This document shows positions 48,396 through 57,802 of a stretch of DNA of 64,000 bases, one piece after another. The notes under the pieces were generated by a model. The model saw nothing but the letters and a program-made list of their open reading frames with translations, did not search any database and had not been told where the DNA came from. The stretch comes from Foliimonas ilicis (GTDB lineage Bacteria; Pseudomonadota; Alphaproteobacteria; Rhizobiales; Rhizobiaceae). Position 1 is the first letter of the stretch; each line of letters opens with the position of its first letter. The translations under genes and the position numbers were made by a program. Location of the stretch: NCBI RefSeq assembly GCF_039939195.1, contig NZ_JBDUUH010000004.1, forward strand, positions 124,001 to 188,000, written 5' to 3'.

Positions 48396-49202
48396 TCAGC
48401 TTCCGGCAGGAAGTTGGATCTTGCCGAGATCGCCTTTGAGAAGCTGATTGAAAGCCTTTGGCTCAAGGCGTCCGGGCTGATGGAACGGATTCGAAAAGGC
48501 AAAGATGAAAAACAGGATCACGCCCGAATATATGCCGAATATAGACAGGAGCACGACGTGGGTTCGTGTCGGGCGAAAGACGTAGAACGGGACGGCCACA
48601 AGGCACAGACCGATAAGCGCCGGCCCCCAGAACAGACCGCTGAATCCGCCGCCTGCAGTCGCCTCCCGCAATTGCCTGTCGCGCGCCACGGACGTTATCC
48701 GCTCGCGCATGCGCTCCGCCAGGAAGCGCTCCCGCTCTGTGGACGGCTCGAGATTGAGGAGCAGCTCATAAACGCCTTGCCACTCGATCCACGCCTGCGC
48801 CAGCAACCCCTGATGCTTGCCAAGCGAATCCCACTCTTTCGAAACGACTGTGTTGACGTATTGCGCCAATCCGACTTGCACCGGCGTCACATCCGGCCCG
48901 CCATAGCGCCTTATATCGTTGAAGATATCGGAGATGGACACAGCCTCCTCCGTCAGAACGGAGCGGACGCCCTTATAGTCGTCAAGCTCCTGCGCATAGA
49001 CCAGAGCCAGAATGAGGCCATGAAGGGCTGCAATGCGCACCGCGACCGTGCTGGCCGCATCATGCGTCCTGTCGCCTTCATTACCGGTGCTGAGAAGCTT
49101 GCGGGCGAGAAAGTAGCTGCCGAGAACGATCGTCACTGCGATTGCCACGAAGGCAAGCCCGATCAATGCCGACATTATGAAGTCCGACACCGCATTCTCC
49201 AA
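48396..49202 (-). CDS. DUF4239 (bestrophin-like) membrane protein
   Basis: 268-aa membrane protein with two N-terminal segments (ALIGLAFVAIAVTIVLGSYFLARKLL and ASTVAVRIAALHGLILALVYAQEL) and two near the C-terminus (about 190-240). The intervening soluble region is helical. This is the DUF4239 layout; related bestrophin-like proteins are anion channels but activity here is unshown. TTG 49202 follows GAGGGG 8 bases upstream; GTG 49190 and ATG 49175 are alternatives. Confidence 0.75.
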   Translation of the reverse strand: MENAVSDFIMSALIGLAFVAIAVTIVLGSYFLARKLLSTGNEGDRTHDAASTVAVRIAALHGLILALVYAQELDDYKGVRSVLTEEAVSISDIFNDIRRYGGPDVTPVQVGLAQYVNTVVSKEWDSLGKHQGLLAQAWIEWQGVYELLLNLEPSTERERFLAERMRERITSVARDRQLREATAGGGFSGLFWGPALIGLCLVAVPFYVFRPTRTHVVLLSIFGIYSGVILFFIFAFSNPFHQPGRLEPKAFNQLLKGDLGKIQLPAGS

Positions 49203-49288
49203 TCTGATCGCCCCTCGCAGCGATGATCAGGCTAGCATCGTCTTGCGTAAGGGGAAACGTCGGAAAGGAGCTTTAAACGGCCCGTTTG

Positions 49289-49975
49289 TCAGAACTGGAC
49301 GACTTTGCCATCGGACAGCGTGACACGGCGGTCCATGCGCGAGGCAAGCTCATGATTATGCGTGGCAATCAAAGCAGCCAGACCGGACTGCTTTACCAGC
49401 GCAGCGAGAGCATCGAACACATAATGTGCCGTAACCGGATCGAGATTGCCTGTCGGCTCGTCGGCCAGCAGAATGAGCGGCGCATTGGCGACCGCGCGCG
49501 CAATCGCAACGCGCTGCTGTTCACCGCCGGACAGCTCGGACGGGCGATGCTCGCCGCGCTTGCCGATCTGCATGTAGTCGAGCAGTTGCAAGGCGCGCTC
49601 TTTCGCGACGGGTACGGTAAGTCCCTTCACGAGCTGCGGCATCATGATGTTCTCGATGGCCGAGAACTCCGGCAGCAAATGGTGGAACTGATAGACGAAA
49701 CCGATGTCGTTGCGGCGGATCGCGGTGCGTTCATCATCGGAGAGGCGTCCGCAGGCGCGGCCGCCAAGAATGACGTCACCAGCATCCGGCCGCTCCAGAA
49801 GACCGGCCGTATGCAACAGGGTCGATTTACCGGCACCCGATGGCGCGACGAGCGCAACCATTTCGCCGGGAACCAGCGCGAAATCCGCTTTGTTGAGGAT
49901 GGTCAGCTTGCGCGGACCCTGCACATAGTGCCGCTCAACGCTCTTGAGCTCGATAACCGGTTCGCGGCGCATCAT
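49289..49975 (-). CDS. lolD: Lipoprotein-releasing ABC transporter ATPase
   Basis: 228-aa ATPase. Walker A GPSGAGKSTLLH-type (APSGAGKSTLL), signature LSGGEQQRVAIARA, Walker B LLADEPTGNLD. It powers release of lipoproteins from the inner membrane to LolA. ATG 49975 overlaps the lolC stop codon; the longer frame is inside lolC. Confidence 0.95.
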   Translation of the reverse strand: MMRREPVIELKSVERHYVQGPRKLTILNKADFALVPGEMVALVAPSGAGKSTLLHTAGLLERPDAGDVILGGRACGRLSDDERTAIRRNDIGFVYQFHHLLPEFSAIENIMMPQLVKGLTVPVAKERALQLLDYMQIGKRGEHRPSELSGGEQQRVAIARAVANAPLILLADEPTGNLDPVTAHYVFDALAALVKQSGLAALIATHNHELASRMDRRVTLSDGKVVQF

Positions 49976-51279
49976 TCGTACCTCAGAGCCTCGACGGGAT
50001 CGAGCTTTGCGGCACGCCACGCGGGAAACAGCGTCGCGATGAACGACAGGATGAGCGCCATGAGAACGACAGAAAGCGTCTCACCGAAATCCATTCGCGC
50101 GGGCAAGCGGCTTAGGAAATAGAGTTCAGGGTTAAACAGAACTGTTCCCGACAGCCAGGAGAAGAACTGGCGGATCGATTCGACGTTCAGACAGACGACG
50201 ATGCCGAGAGCCACACCTGCCAGTGTGCCGGTCAGGCCGATTGCTGCCCCCGTCATGAGGAAGATGCGCATGACCGCGCCTCTCGTAGCCCCCATGGTTC
50301 GCAGAATGGCAATGTCCCTGCCCTTGTCCTTCACAAGCATGATGAGCCCGGAAATGATGTTGAGCGCGGCAACAAGCACGATCAGCGTCAAGATCATGAA
50401 CATGACGTTCCGCTCGACCTGAAGAGCCGAGAAGAAGGTTTGGTTTCGCTGCCGCCAGTCCGTCAGATAGATTTGCCGCTGCGCCGCCTCCTCGACGGCA
50501 GGTTTCAGCCGGTCGACGATATCGGGATTATCGACGAAAATCTCGATGGTCTGGGCGCGGTTCTCCTGATTGAAATAAAGCTGTGCCTCCTGAAGAGGCA
50601 TGAATACGATCGATTGGTCGTATTCCGACATGCCGACTTCGAAGATCGCCGTCACCTCGTAACCTTTTACGCGCGGGGTCGTGCCAAGCGGCGTCACGTC
50701 CCCATCGGGAGAGATGAGCGTTATCATGTCGCCCAGCGCCAGCCCCATATTCTCGGCCATGCGCGTGCCTATAGCGACGCCCTCGCCCTCGTCAAAGCCG
50801 ACGAGCGAACCCTGCTTGATGTTGTTTGCGACGAGCGAGATTTTTCCCAAATCTGAACCGCGAATACCGCGCACCAGCGCGCCGCTGCCGGCACCGACAT
50901 TGCCCTGCGCAAGCACCTGACCATCGACCAGCGGAATGGCATATTTCACACCGGCAACACCGTTGATGCGATCGGCAACAGCCGCGTAATCATCCAGCGG
51001 CATATCGACCGGCTGCAGGATCAGATGGCCGTTGATACCCAGAATCCGCGTCAGAAGCTCTGCGCGAAAGCCGTTCATCACCGCCATGACAATGATAAGC
51101 GTCGCGACGCCAAGCATGATTCCAACAAACGAAATCGACGCAATGACGGAAATCACCGTCTCTTTGCGCTTCGCGCGCAGATAACGCCACGCGACCATGC
51201 GTTCGAACGTCGAAAACGGCCCCGCACCGGCAGGCCTTTCCGGCGCAGCAGCAACAGCAGCGGTCGCGGTGTTTGTCAT
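49972..51279 (-). CDS. lolC: Lipoprotein-releasing ABC transporter permease
   Basis: 435-aa LolC/LolE-type FtsX-fold permease with four membrane segments (one at about 30-60, three from about 285) and a large periplasmic domain. The single permease gene next to lolD suggests a LolF-like or homodimeric arrangement, common in alphaproteobacteria. Its ATG overlaps the proS stop by ATGA, so proS-lolC-lolD is a translation-coupled operon. Confidence 0.93.
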   Translation of the reverse strand: MTNTATAAVAAAPERPAGAGPFSTFERMVAWRYLRAKRKETVISVIASISFVGIMLGVATLIIVMAVMNGFRAELLTRILGINGHLILQPVDMPLDDYAAVADRINGVAGVKYAIPLVDGQVLAQGNVGAGSGALVRGIRGSDLGKISLVANNIKQGSLVGFDEGEGVAIGTRMAENMGLALGDMITLISPDGDVTPLGTTPRVKGYEVTAIFEVGMSEYDQSIVFMPLQEAQLYFNQENRAQTIEIFVDNPDIVDRLKPAVEEAAQRQIYLTDWRQRNQTFFSALQVERNVMFMILTLIVLVAALNIISGLIMLVKDKGRDIAILRTMGATRGAVMRIFLMTGAAIGLTGTLAGVALGIVVCLNVESIRQFFSWLSGTVLFNPELYFLSRLPARMDFGETLSVVLMALILSFIATLFPAWRAAKLDPVEALRYE

Positions 51280-52604
51280 GCAGATTTATCCAGCGAGGCG
51301 AGCAAAGCGGAAATCGGCTTCGTGTCACGCTCGCCGGTCGAGCGCCGCTTGACCTCGACTTCGCCTGCGGCCACGCCGCGCGGCCCGACGATGACCTGCC
51401 AGGGAACGCCGATCAGATCCGCGGTCGCGAATTTTCCGCCCGCGCGCTGGTCCGTATCGTCATAGAGCACGTCGAGACCGGCAGCTTCATGCGCGGCATA
51501 AAGCTCTTCCGAAACGCGGTCGCATTCAGGATCGCCGACTTTCATGTTGATGATGACGACATCGAAGGGCGCGATGGCTTCCGGCCAGATAATGCCGTTC
51601 TCATCATGGCTTGCCTCGATGATCGCAGCGATCAGACGCGACGGGCCAATGCCATATGAGCCCATCGAAACGGCATGTTGCTTGCCATCCGGCCCCTGCA
51701 CGGTCGCGCCCATGGGCTTGGAATACTTGTCGCCGAAATGGAAGATGTGACCGACTTCGATGCCGCGCGCGGAAAGGCGATCGCCTTCGGCAACTTTTTC
51801 CCACGCTTCTTCATCGTGCATTTCATCGGTCGCGGCGTAAGGCGTGGTCCAATCCTTCACGATGCCTTCGATCTGCGCATCGTTGGAGAAGTCCGTGTCC
51901 GCGCCTGGAACGTCAAGTTCCAGATAATCGCGATGGCAATAGACCTGGCTTTCGCCCGTATCGGCCAGAATGATGAATTCATGGCTGAGATCGCCGCCGA
52001 TAGGGCCGGTATCGGCGCGCATCGGGATTGCCTTGAGACCCATCCGCGAGAAGGTGCGCAGGTAGGAAACGAACATCCGGTAGTAGGCAGCGCGCGCACC
52101 CTCGAAATCCAGATCAAAGGAATAGGCATCCTTCATGAGGAATTCGCGCGAGCGCATGACACCGAAGCGCGGACGCACCTCGTCGCGGAACTTCCACTGA
52201 ATATGATAGAGGTTGAGCGGCAAATCCTTGTAGGACTTCACATAGGACCGGAAAATCTCCGTGACCATCTCTTCATTGGTCGGGCCGAACAGCATGTCGC
52301 GCTCGTGCCTGTCCTTTATGCGCAGCATTTCCTTGCCATACGCATCGTAGCGGCCGCTTTCGCGCCACAAATCCGCGGATTGGATCGTCGGCATGAGGAT
52401 TTCGAGCGCGCCTGCACGGTCCTGCTCTTCGCGCACGATGCGGCAGATCTTGTCGAGCACACGCTTGCCCAGTGGCAGCCAGGAAAAGCTGCCCGCCCCC
52501 TGCTGTCGGATCATGCCGGCACGGAGCATGAGGCGATGCGAGACGATCTCGGCCTCGCGGGGATTTTCTTTCAAGATAGGCAGGAAGTAGCGCGAAAGAC
52601 GCAT
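51276..52604 (-). CDS. proS: Prolyl-tRNA synthetase
   Basis: 442-aa class II synthetase of the short bacterial form, without the editing INS domain. Motif 2 is in FRDEVRPRFGVMRSREFLMKDAYSF and motif 3 near GSYGIGPSRLIAAIIE; the anticodon-binding domain fills the C-terminal 90 residues. At 442 aa it lacks the about 180-residue insertion of the E. coli enzyme, as usual in this class. The first gene of the lol operon here. Confidence 0.95.
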   Translation of the reverse strand: MRLSRYFLPILKENPREAEIVSHRLMLRAGMIRQQGAGSFSWLPLGKRVLDKICRIVREEQDRAGALEILMPTIQSADLWRESGRYDAYGKEMLRIKDRHERDMLFGPTNEEMVTEIFRSYVKSYKDLPLNLYHIQWKFRDEVRPRFGVMRSREFLMKDAYSFDLDFEGARAAYYRMFVSYLRTFSRMGLKAIPMRADTGPIGGDLSHEFIILADTGESQVYCHRDYLELDVPGADTDFSNDAQIEGIVKDWTTPYAATDEMHDEEAWEKVAEGDRLSARGIEVGHIFHFGDKYSKPMGATVQGPDGKQHAVSMGSYGIGPSRLIAAIIEASHDENGIIWPEAIAPFDVVIINMKVGDPECDRVSEELYAAHEAAGLDVLYDDTDQRAGGKFATADLIGVPWQVIVGPRGVAAGEVEVKRRSTGERDTKPISALLASLDKSA

Positions 52605-52842
52605 GGAATATCCGTAAAAATGCTGAACGCGCCAGAATCGGCGCCAAGGAGTGTTTTTGCACCCGCTTCATAGCCATTTCAAGGCCGCAAGGGAACCCGC
52701 AGACGGCGGTTGGTCTACCAATGGAAAATGGTCACCGATCAAGCATATCGTGCAAAACTATTGTGCACTGCAGCACATATTGATGGGATTTAAGGCAAGA
52801 ATTTTCGTGACATTCCCGAAAAGGTCAGGCTATGTTGTTCTA

Positions 52843-52990
52843 ATAATCGAGAAGGCAGAAGAAAATCTGTCTTCCTACGCGGTCAAAGTCTTGGGAGGAT
52901 GCGATCTAGGCGCGTTAACACGCCGCCGCCGGACACGGAAAGCAGATCGACGCGTTTAAATTGCAAGGCCTTGTGCCTTGCATTTTTTTT
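52843..52990 (+). ncRNA. Candidate small RNA
   Basis: The 52605-53056 gap between proS and DUF1467 holds no convincing gene. On the plus strand GTGACA (52807-52812) and TATGTT (52831-52836) are spaced 18 bases, and a strong terminator (TGCAAGGC / GCCTTGCA plus eight T, 52962-52990) follows, giving a transcript of about 150 bases. It contains GGGAGG and a GGCG/CGCC hairpin. A short frame from 52901 runs through the terminator and is unlikely to be the product. No known sRNA family recognised with certainty. Confidence 0.55.
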
Positions 52991-53021
52991 GTGCAATCAT
53001 CAACTTAGCTGACTAAATTGA

Positions 53022-53052
53022 GAAACCGCATGACCTTGCGTCATGCGGTTTC
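53022..53052 (-). terminator. Terminator of the rnj-mce-DUF1467 transcript
   Basis: GAAACCGCATGAC-CTTGC-like loop-GTCATGCGGTTTC is a perfect 13-bp stem just past the DUF1467 stop; on the minus strand TCTCAATTT follows. It separates this unit from proS. Confidence 0.8.
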
Positions 53053-53056
53053 AGGC

Positions 53057-53326
53057 TCAATCGCGGATCGGTATGAAGATCGGAAGATCGTCGATGGTCA
53101 GACCAAGACCGCGCGTTACGCCGTAAAAAAGCGCCATGATGATGATCGTGACGATCGTCGTGCGGATAAGCGCCTTGCCCATATGCGGCCTGCCCGGCGC
53201 GCTTGCCACCGTTCCCGGCACGACTTCGCCATTTTCTTCCTGCGTGCGCAGTCCGAAAGGCAAAGCGGCAAAAAGCACGATCCACCAGACGACGAACGAG
53301 AGTGCGATCAGCGAAATCACTGTCAT
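53057..53326 (-). CDS. DUF1467 membrane protein
   Basis: 89-aa protein with two membrane segments (VISLIALSFVVWWIVLFAALPFG and TTIVTIIIMALFYGVT), joined by a polar loop containing ASAPGRPHMGK. DUF1467 proteins are widespread in alphaproteobacteria and lie next to mce or proS; role unknown. ATG 53326 has GGAG 9 bases upstream. Confidence 0.9.
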   Translation of the reverse strand: MTVISLIALSFVVWWIVLFAALPFGLRTQEENGEVVPGTVASAPGRPHMGKALIRTTIVTIIIMALFYGVTRGLGLTIDDLPIFIPIRD

Positions 53327-53377
53327 GGGACGAGACTCCAATCATGCGCCGGACGAACCGGCACGGTAGAGGGCAGC

Positions 53378-53782
53378 TCAAACCTGTTCGAGTTCGACCA
53401 GCGTACCCAGAAAATCCTTCGGATGCAGGAAAAGAACCGGCTTGCCATGCGCGCCGATCTTCGGTTCTCCATCACCCAATATACGCGCACCCGCTGCTTT
53501 AAGCCTGTCACGCGACGCAATGATGTCCTCCACTTCGTAGCAGACATGATGCATGCCGCCCGAAGGGTTCTTTTCGAGAAACGCTGCAATCGGCGAGCCC
53601 TCGCCCAACGGTTCCAGCAATTCGATCTTGGTGTTTCCGGTTTCGATGAAAACGACCGTCACGCCATGTTCGGGAAGAACCTGCGGCTGGGTTACGCGGG
53701 CGCCCAGCGTGTCGCGGTAGATTGCCGTTGCGGCCGTCAGGTCCGGCACGGCGATGGCGACATGATTGAGGCGTCCAAGCAT
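53378..53782 (-). CDS. mce: Methylmalonyl-CoA epimerase
   Basis: 134-aa VOC-fold enzyme. Metal ligands His in LNHVAIAVPDL, His in GGMHHVCYEV and Glu in LGTLVELEQ match the family. It interconverts (R)- and (S)-methylmalonyl-CoA, upstream of the B12-dependent mutase. I start at ATG 53782, since the family begins there; the longer frame lies in rnj. Confidence 0.93.
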   Translation of the reverse strand: MLGRLNHVAIAVPDLTAATAIYRDTLGARVTQPQVLPEHGVTVVFIETGNTKIELLEPLGEGSPIAAFLEKNPSGGMHHVCYEVEDIIASRDRLKAAGARILGDGEPKIGAHGKPVLFLHPKDFLGTLVELEQV

Positions 53783-53813
53783 TCCTGCCTCCCGTTCAGT
53801 GGCTTCCTTGCCG

Positions 53814-55484
53814 CTACCGCGTAACAAACACCGTAACGATGGGCTTTTTGCCCCAGACCTCGTTGGCCGATCCGCGCACTGCGCGGCGAACCGCTTCCTG
53901 CACAAGATCGAGGTCTTTTCGCCGGGCACGCGGTATGGAGTCTACAGCGCCGATTGCCGCATCCAGCATCAGATCTTCGATGCTGTTACCCCGCGCATCC
54001 GTTTCGGCAACGCCGATCGGGACGATATCGGGATCGCCGGCGAGTTCATATTTGTCGTCCAGAACGACATTGACCGCGACGTGACCGGCAAAAGAAAGCT
54101 TGCGACGATCCTTGATGCCCATGACCTGATCGTCGCCGATCAGCTTGCCATCCTTGTAGATGCGCCCTACCGGCACCTGATCGATGATCTCGGCAGGCCC
54201 CGGCGCAAGCCGCAGCATGTCGCCGTCGCGGATCTGCGCGACTTCGGGCACACCGGCCATGCTGGCAAGCGAACCGTGCGCGACGAGATGCGCCGCCTCG
54301 CCGTGAACCGGAACGGCAATGCGCGGGCGGACCCACTCATACATCTTGCGCAATTCGTTGCGGCGCGGATGGCCCGATACGTGAACCAGCGCGTCGCCAT
54401 CCTCGATGATCTTCATGCCCTGATCGATCAGGAGGTTCTTGATTTCTATGATGGCTTTTTCGTTGCCCGGAATGACGCGCGACGAATAAACGACCGTATC
54501 GCCCGGCGACAGCGCGACATTCTTCATCTCGTCACGTGCGAGTTTGGCAAGGGCAGCGCGCGGCTCACCCTGGCTGCCCGTGCAGATGACGACGAGGTTT
54601 TCGCGCGGGATGTAACCGTAATCTTCCTCGGAAACGAATTCCGGGAGGCCGTCCATATAACCGAGTTCGCCCGACACATCGATGACGCGTTTTAGCGAGC
54701 GGCCGAGCACCAGCACTTGACGTCCGGCATCGCGCGCGGCTTCCGCGATGGAGCGGATGCGCCCGACATTGGACGAGAAGGTGGTGACGGCAACACGGCC
54801 CTTGGCCTGTTCGATGACTTCGCGAAGCCCTTTGCCAACCGCCTGTTCGGAAGGTGAATCCCCTTCGCGCATGGCGTTCGTGGAATCGCAGATCAGCGCC
54901 AGCACGCCCTTATCGCCGATGGCGCGGAAGCGCGCTTCATCGGTTGCGGGGCCGATGGTTGGCGCGGGATCAATGCGCCAGTCGCCGGTGTGGACGACAG
55001 TGCCGGCTGGCGTGGTGATGGCCAGCGACATCGGCTCAGGGATCGAATGGGCAACCGGGATCGCCTCGATCTCGAACGGACCTACCTTAAAGGTCTCGCC
55101 TGCCTTGTAGATCGTCACCGGAATTTTGGGCGCGCCGCTTTCCGACTGCCGCTTGGCGTCCAGCAAACCAGCCGCGAAAGGCGTCATCCAGACAGGAGCC
55201 TTCAGGCGCGGCCAGAGATCGAGAAGCGCGCCGTAATGGTCTTCATGCGCATGCGTGATGACGATGCCGCGAAGATTGCGCAATTCCTGCTCGATGAAGC
55301 GCGTGTCGGGCAGCACCAGATCGACGCCCGGCAGCGTCGCGTCAGGAAAGGTGACGCCGACATCGACGATCATCCATTCGCGGCTGTTGACCGGCCCGTA
55401 GCCATAGAGCGCGAAGTTCATTCCGATTTCGCCGACGCCCCCTAGCGGGACGAATACGAGTTCGGCATTTTCGGATTTCGCCAT
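53814..55484 (-). CDS. rnj: Ribonuclease J
   Basis: 556-aa metallo-beta-lactamase-fold RNase. The HxHxDH motif is THAHEDHYGAL, with the beta-CASP domain at about 190-380 and a C-terminal domain. RNase J has 5'-to-3' exonuclease and endonuclease activity in mRNA and rRNA processing. ATG 55484 is chosen because the family begins with LVFVPLGGVGEIGMN. 41 bases after birA. Confidence 0.93.
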   Translation of the reverse strand: MAKSENAELVFVPLGGVGEIGMNFALYGYGPVNSREWMIVDVGVTFPDATLPGVDLVLPDTRFIEQELRNLRGIVITHAHEDHYGALLDLWPRLKAPVWMTPFAAGLLDAKRQSESGAPKIPVTIYKAGETFKVGPFEIEAIPVAHSIPEPMSLAITTPAGTVVHTGDWRIDPAPTIGPATDEARFRAIGDKGVLALICDSTNAMREGDSPSEQAVGKGLREVIEQAKGRVAVTTFSSNVGRIRSIAEAARDAGRQVLVLGRSLKRVIDVSGELGYMDGLPEFVSEEDYGYIPRENLVVICTGSQGEPRAALAKLARDEMKNVALSPGDTVVYSSRVIPGNEKAIIEIKNLLIDQGMKIIEDGDALVHVSGHPRRNELRKMYEWVRPRIAVPVHGEAAHLVAHGSLASMAGVPEVAQIRDGDMLRLAPGPAEIIDQVPVGRIYKDGKLIGDDQVMGIKDRRKLSFAGHVAVNVVLDDKYELAGDPDIVPIGVAETDARGNSIEDLMLDAAIGAVDSIPRARRKDLDLVQEAVRRAVRGSANEVWGKKPIVTVFVTR

Positions 55485-55525
55485 AATAGTTCCTTTTGGC
55501 CCGGCGGAAGCCGCGCCTTTGTCTG

Positions 55526-56353
55526 TCAAACGGCTGCAGCCGAAGCGACTGCGCCAAAATGTACGTCTCCGGCAGTGATCTTTACGATCTCACCTTTATC
55601 GTCACGAATGATGAAACGGCAATCCTCGTCTATGGTTTCGAACACGCCGCGCAAGACATTGCCATCGACGCGCACCGCAACCTGGCTGCCGAGGCCGGCT
55701 GCGCGCTCAAGCCAGCGGCGGCGGATTTGCTCCAGGCCGGCACCTTCATTCCAGATGCGGCTATTCTCGCTCCAGGCGTCCGAAAGCGCGAGAAACAGCG
55801 TTTGCGCGTCGCATTTCGCGCCCATCATCTTCAGTGAGGTCGCGGGATAAGGAACTTCCGATGGATGCGCGACAACATTGACGCCGATACCGATTGCAAG
55901 CGCAGCGCGTCCGCCTTCTAGCATTGTCGATTCAAGCAGGATGCCTGCGAGTTTCGAACCATGCGAGAGCACATCGTTCGGCCATTTCAGTTCGAAACGA
56001 TTGCCATGCGGCCCGCTTCCGCCATCCGGCCCGATGGAAATCCGGCCATCCGGGATGACCGCCGCCAATGCATCGGCCATTGCCAGACCAGCAACGAAAC
56101 CGAGCGTTGCCGATAGCCGCAAATCGGAGGTCGGCACCAGAAGCAAGGTCGCTGCGAGGTTGCCCTTGGGCGTAACCCATTCGCGCCCTCGCCTGCCGCG
56201 CCCGCTTTGCTGGTGGTCGGAAACGATCCAGAGCTTTCCCGGATCGCCTTGGCGCGCGCGCTCCATCGCGATTGCGTTTGTGGAGCTTACCGTGTCGTGC
56301 GCTTCGAGGCGAAAGCCTTCCAGAACGGCAGTCGGCGCGAGCGAAAATCCCAT
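55526..56353 (-). CDS. birA: Biotin-[acetyl-CoA-carboxylase] ligase
   Basis: 275-aa BirA of the monofunctional type. The biotin/ATP site is in SDHQQSGRGRRGREW, Lys in LKWPNDVLS is the catalytic region, and there is a small C-terminal SH3-like domain. The N-terminal DNA-binding domain of E. coli BirA is missing, as usual in alphaproteobacteria. Its ATG overlaps the nuoN stop (TGATG), so it is a tail gene of the nuo operon. Confidence 0.92.
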   Translation of the reverse strand: MGFSLAPTAVLEGFRLEAHDTVSSTNAIAMERARQGDPGKLWIVSDHQQSGRGRRGREWVTPKGNLAATLLLVPTSDLRLSATLGFVAGLAMADALAAVIPDGRISIGPDGGSGPHGNRFELKWPNDVLSHGSKLAGILLESTMLEGGRAALAIGIGVNVVAHPSEVPYPATSLKMMGAKCDAQTLFLALSDAWSENSRIWNEGAGLEQIRRRWLERAAGLGSQVAVRVDGNVLRGVFETIDEDCRFIIRDDKGEIVKITAGDVHFGAVASAAAV

Positions 56354-57789
56354 CAGAAGAACGTGCTGGCCGCAGCCTGCGCCATCTCGGCTATAGGCCC
56401 GCCGAAAAGCACATAGAGCAGCGTAAACGCGCCGGACACGCCAAGTACGAGGCGCAACTCGCCAGCCATCGGCTGGAAGCCGCCGACGGGTTCATCGAAC
56501 CACATGATCTTGATGATGCGGAGATAGTAGAAAGCACCGACGACGGAGGTCAGGACGCCGATGATCGCCAGCGCGTAGAGATTGGCGTTGATCGCGGCGA
56601 GGAAGACGTACCACTTGCCCCAGAACCCGGCGAGCGGCGGAATGCCGGCAAGCGAGAACATCAGGATCGTCATGATCGACGTCATGACCGGGTTGGTGCT
56701 TGAAAGACCGGCAAGGTCGCTGATCTGCTCGACATTGCCATCCTTGCGGCGCATGGCGAGGATGAAGGCGAATGTGCCGAGCGTCATCACCAGATAGATG
56801 AGCATGTAGATCGCGACGCCGCGAACGCCCGCTTCGGTGTTGGCCGCAAGACCGACCAGTGCGAAGCCCATATGGCCGATGGACGAATAGGCCATCAGAC
56901 GCTTGATATTCTTCTGGCCGATGGCCGCAAAGGAGCCGAGCGCCATAGAGGCAATTGCGATGAAGACGATGATCTGCTGCCAATCGGCTGCGATCGGCTC
57001 GAAGGCGCCCATGGTGACGCGCACCAGCAAAGCCATCGCAGCCATTTTCGGGGCCGCGGCGAAGAAGGCGGTAACCGGCGTCGGCGCGCCTTCATAGACG
57101 TCTGGTGTCCACATGTGGAACGGCACAGCCGAAATTTTGAACGCGAGACCGGCAAGCACGAAGACCAGACCGAACACCAGGCCAAGCTGGCGCTCTCCAC
57201 CCGTAAGGGCTGCGGCAATCGCATCGAAACCGGTGTTGCCCGTGTAGCCGTAAACCAGCGAAATACCGTAGAGCAGCATGCCGGACGACAGCGCGCCGAG
57301 CACGAAATACTTCAGGCCTGCCTCCGTCGAGCGGACATTATCACGGTTGATCGACGCCACGACATAGAGCGCCAGCGACTGAAGCTCGAGGCCGACATAA
57401 AGCGCCAGCATGTCGTTTGCCGAGATCATCAGCAGCATGCCGAGCGTGGAAAGCATGATCAGGACCGGATATTCGAACTTGTCGAACTTTTCGGCCTTCG
57501 CAAAACCCACAGACATGATCAGCGTGACCAGCGAGCCGACGAGCGTCAAAACCTTCATGAAGGTCGCGAACGGATCGGCGATGAATGCACCGCCGAATGC
57601 CTTGCCCTCGCCGCCGAACAGCAGAAGCCATGCGCCTGCTCCGAGGAAAACCGCAACGGCCAGACCGGTAACGGTCGTGTTGGCGCGCTCTCCCGAAAAG
57701 ACGCCGACCATCAACAGAACCAGCGCACCGATGGCGAGGATCAGTTCCGGTGTTGCCAGCGCGAGGCTTGTCTGAAGTTCCGGCGTCAT
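56353..57789 (-). CDS. nuoN: NADH-quinone oxidoreductase subunit N
   Basis: 478-aa membrane subunit of complex I with about 14 helices, one of the three antiporter-like proton-pumping subunits. Conserved Lys-bearing helices are visible (KISAVPFHMWTPDVYEGAPTP, KRLMAYSSIGHMG). Thirteen bases after nuoM. Confidence 0.96.
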   Translation of the reverse strand: MTPELQTSLALATPELILAIGALVLLMVGVFSGERANTTVTGLAVAVFLGAGAWLLLFGGEGKAFGGAFIADPFATFMKVLTLVGSLVTLIMSVGFAKAEKFDKFEYPVLIMLSTLGMLLMISANDMLALYVGLELQSLALYVVASINRDNVRSTEAGLKYFVLGALSSGMLLYGISLVYGYTGNTGFDAIAAALTGGERQLGLVFGLVFVLAGLAFKISAVPFHMWTPDVYEGAPTPVTAFFAAAPKMAAMALLVRVTMGAFEPIAADWQQIIVFIAIASMALGSFAAIGQKNIKRLMAYSSIGHMGFALVGLAANTEAGVRGVAIYMLIYLVMTLGTFAFILAMRRKDGNVEQISDLAGLSSTNPVMTSIMTILMFSLAGIPPLAGFWGKWYVFLAAINANLYALAIIGVLTSVVGAFYYLRIIKIMWFDEPVGGFQPMAGELRLVLGVSGAFTLLYVLFGGPIAEMAQAAASTFF

Positions 57790-57802
57790 AGGGGCATTCC
57801 TG

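Noticed and set aside
52651..52959. A 102-codon open frame between proS and DUF1467
   Set aside because: No ribosome binding site, irregular composition and no family; the promoter and terminator in the interval fit a small RNA better.
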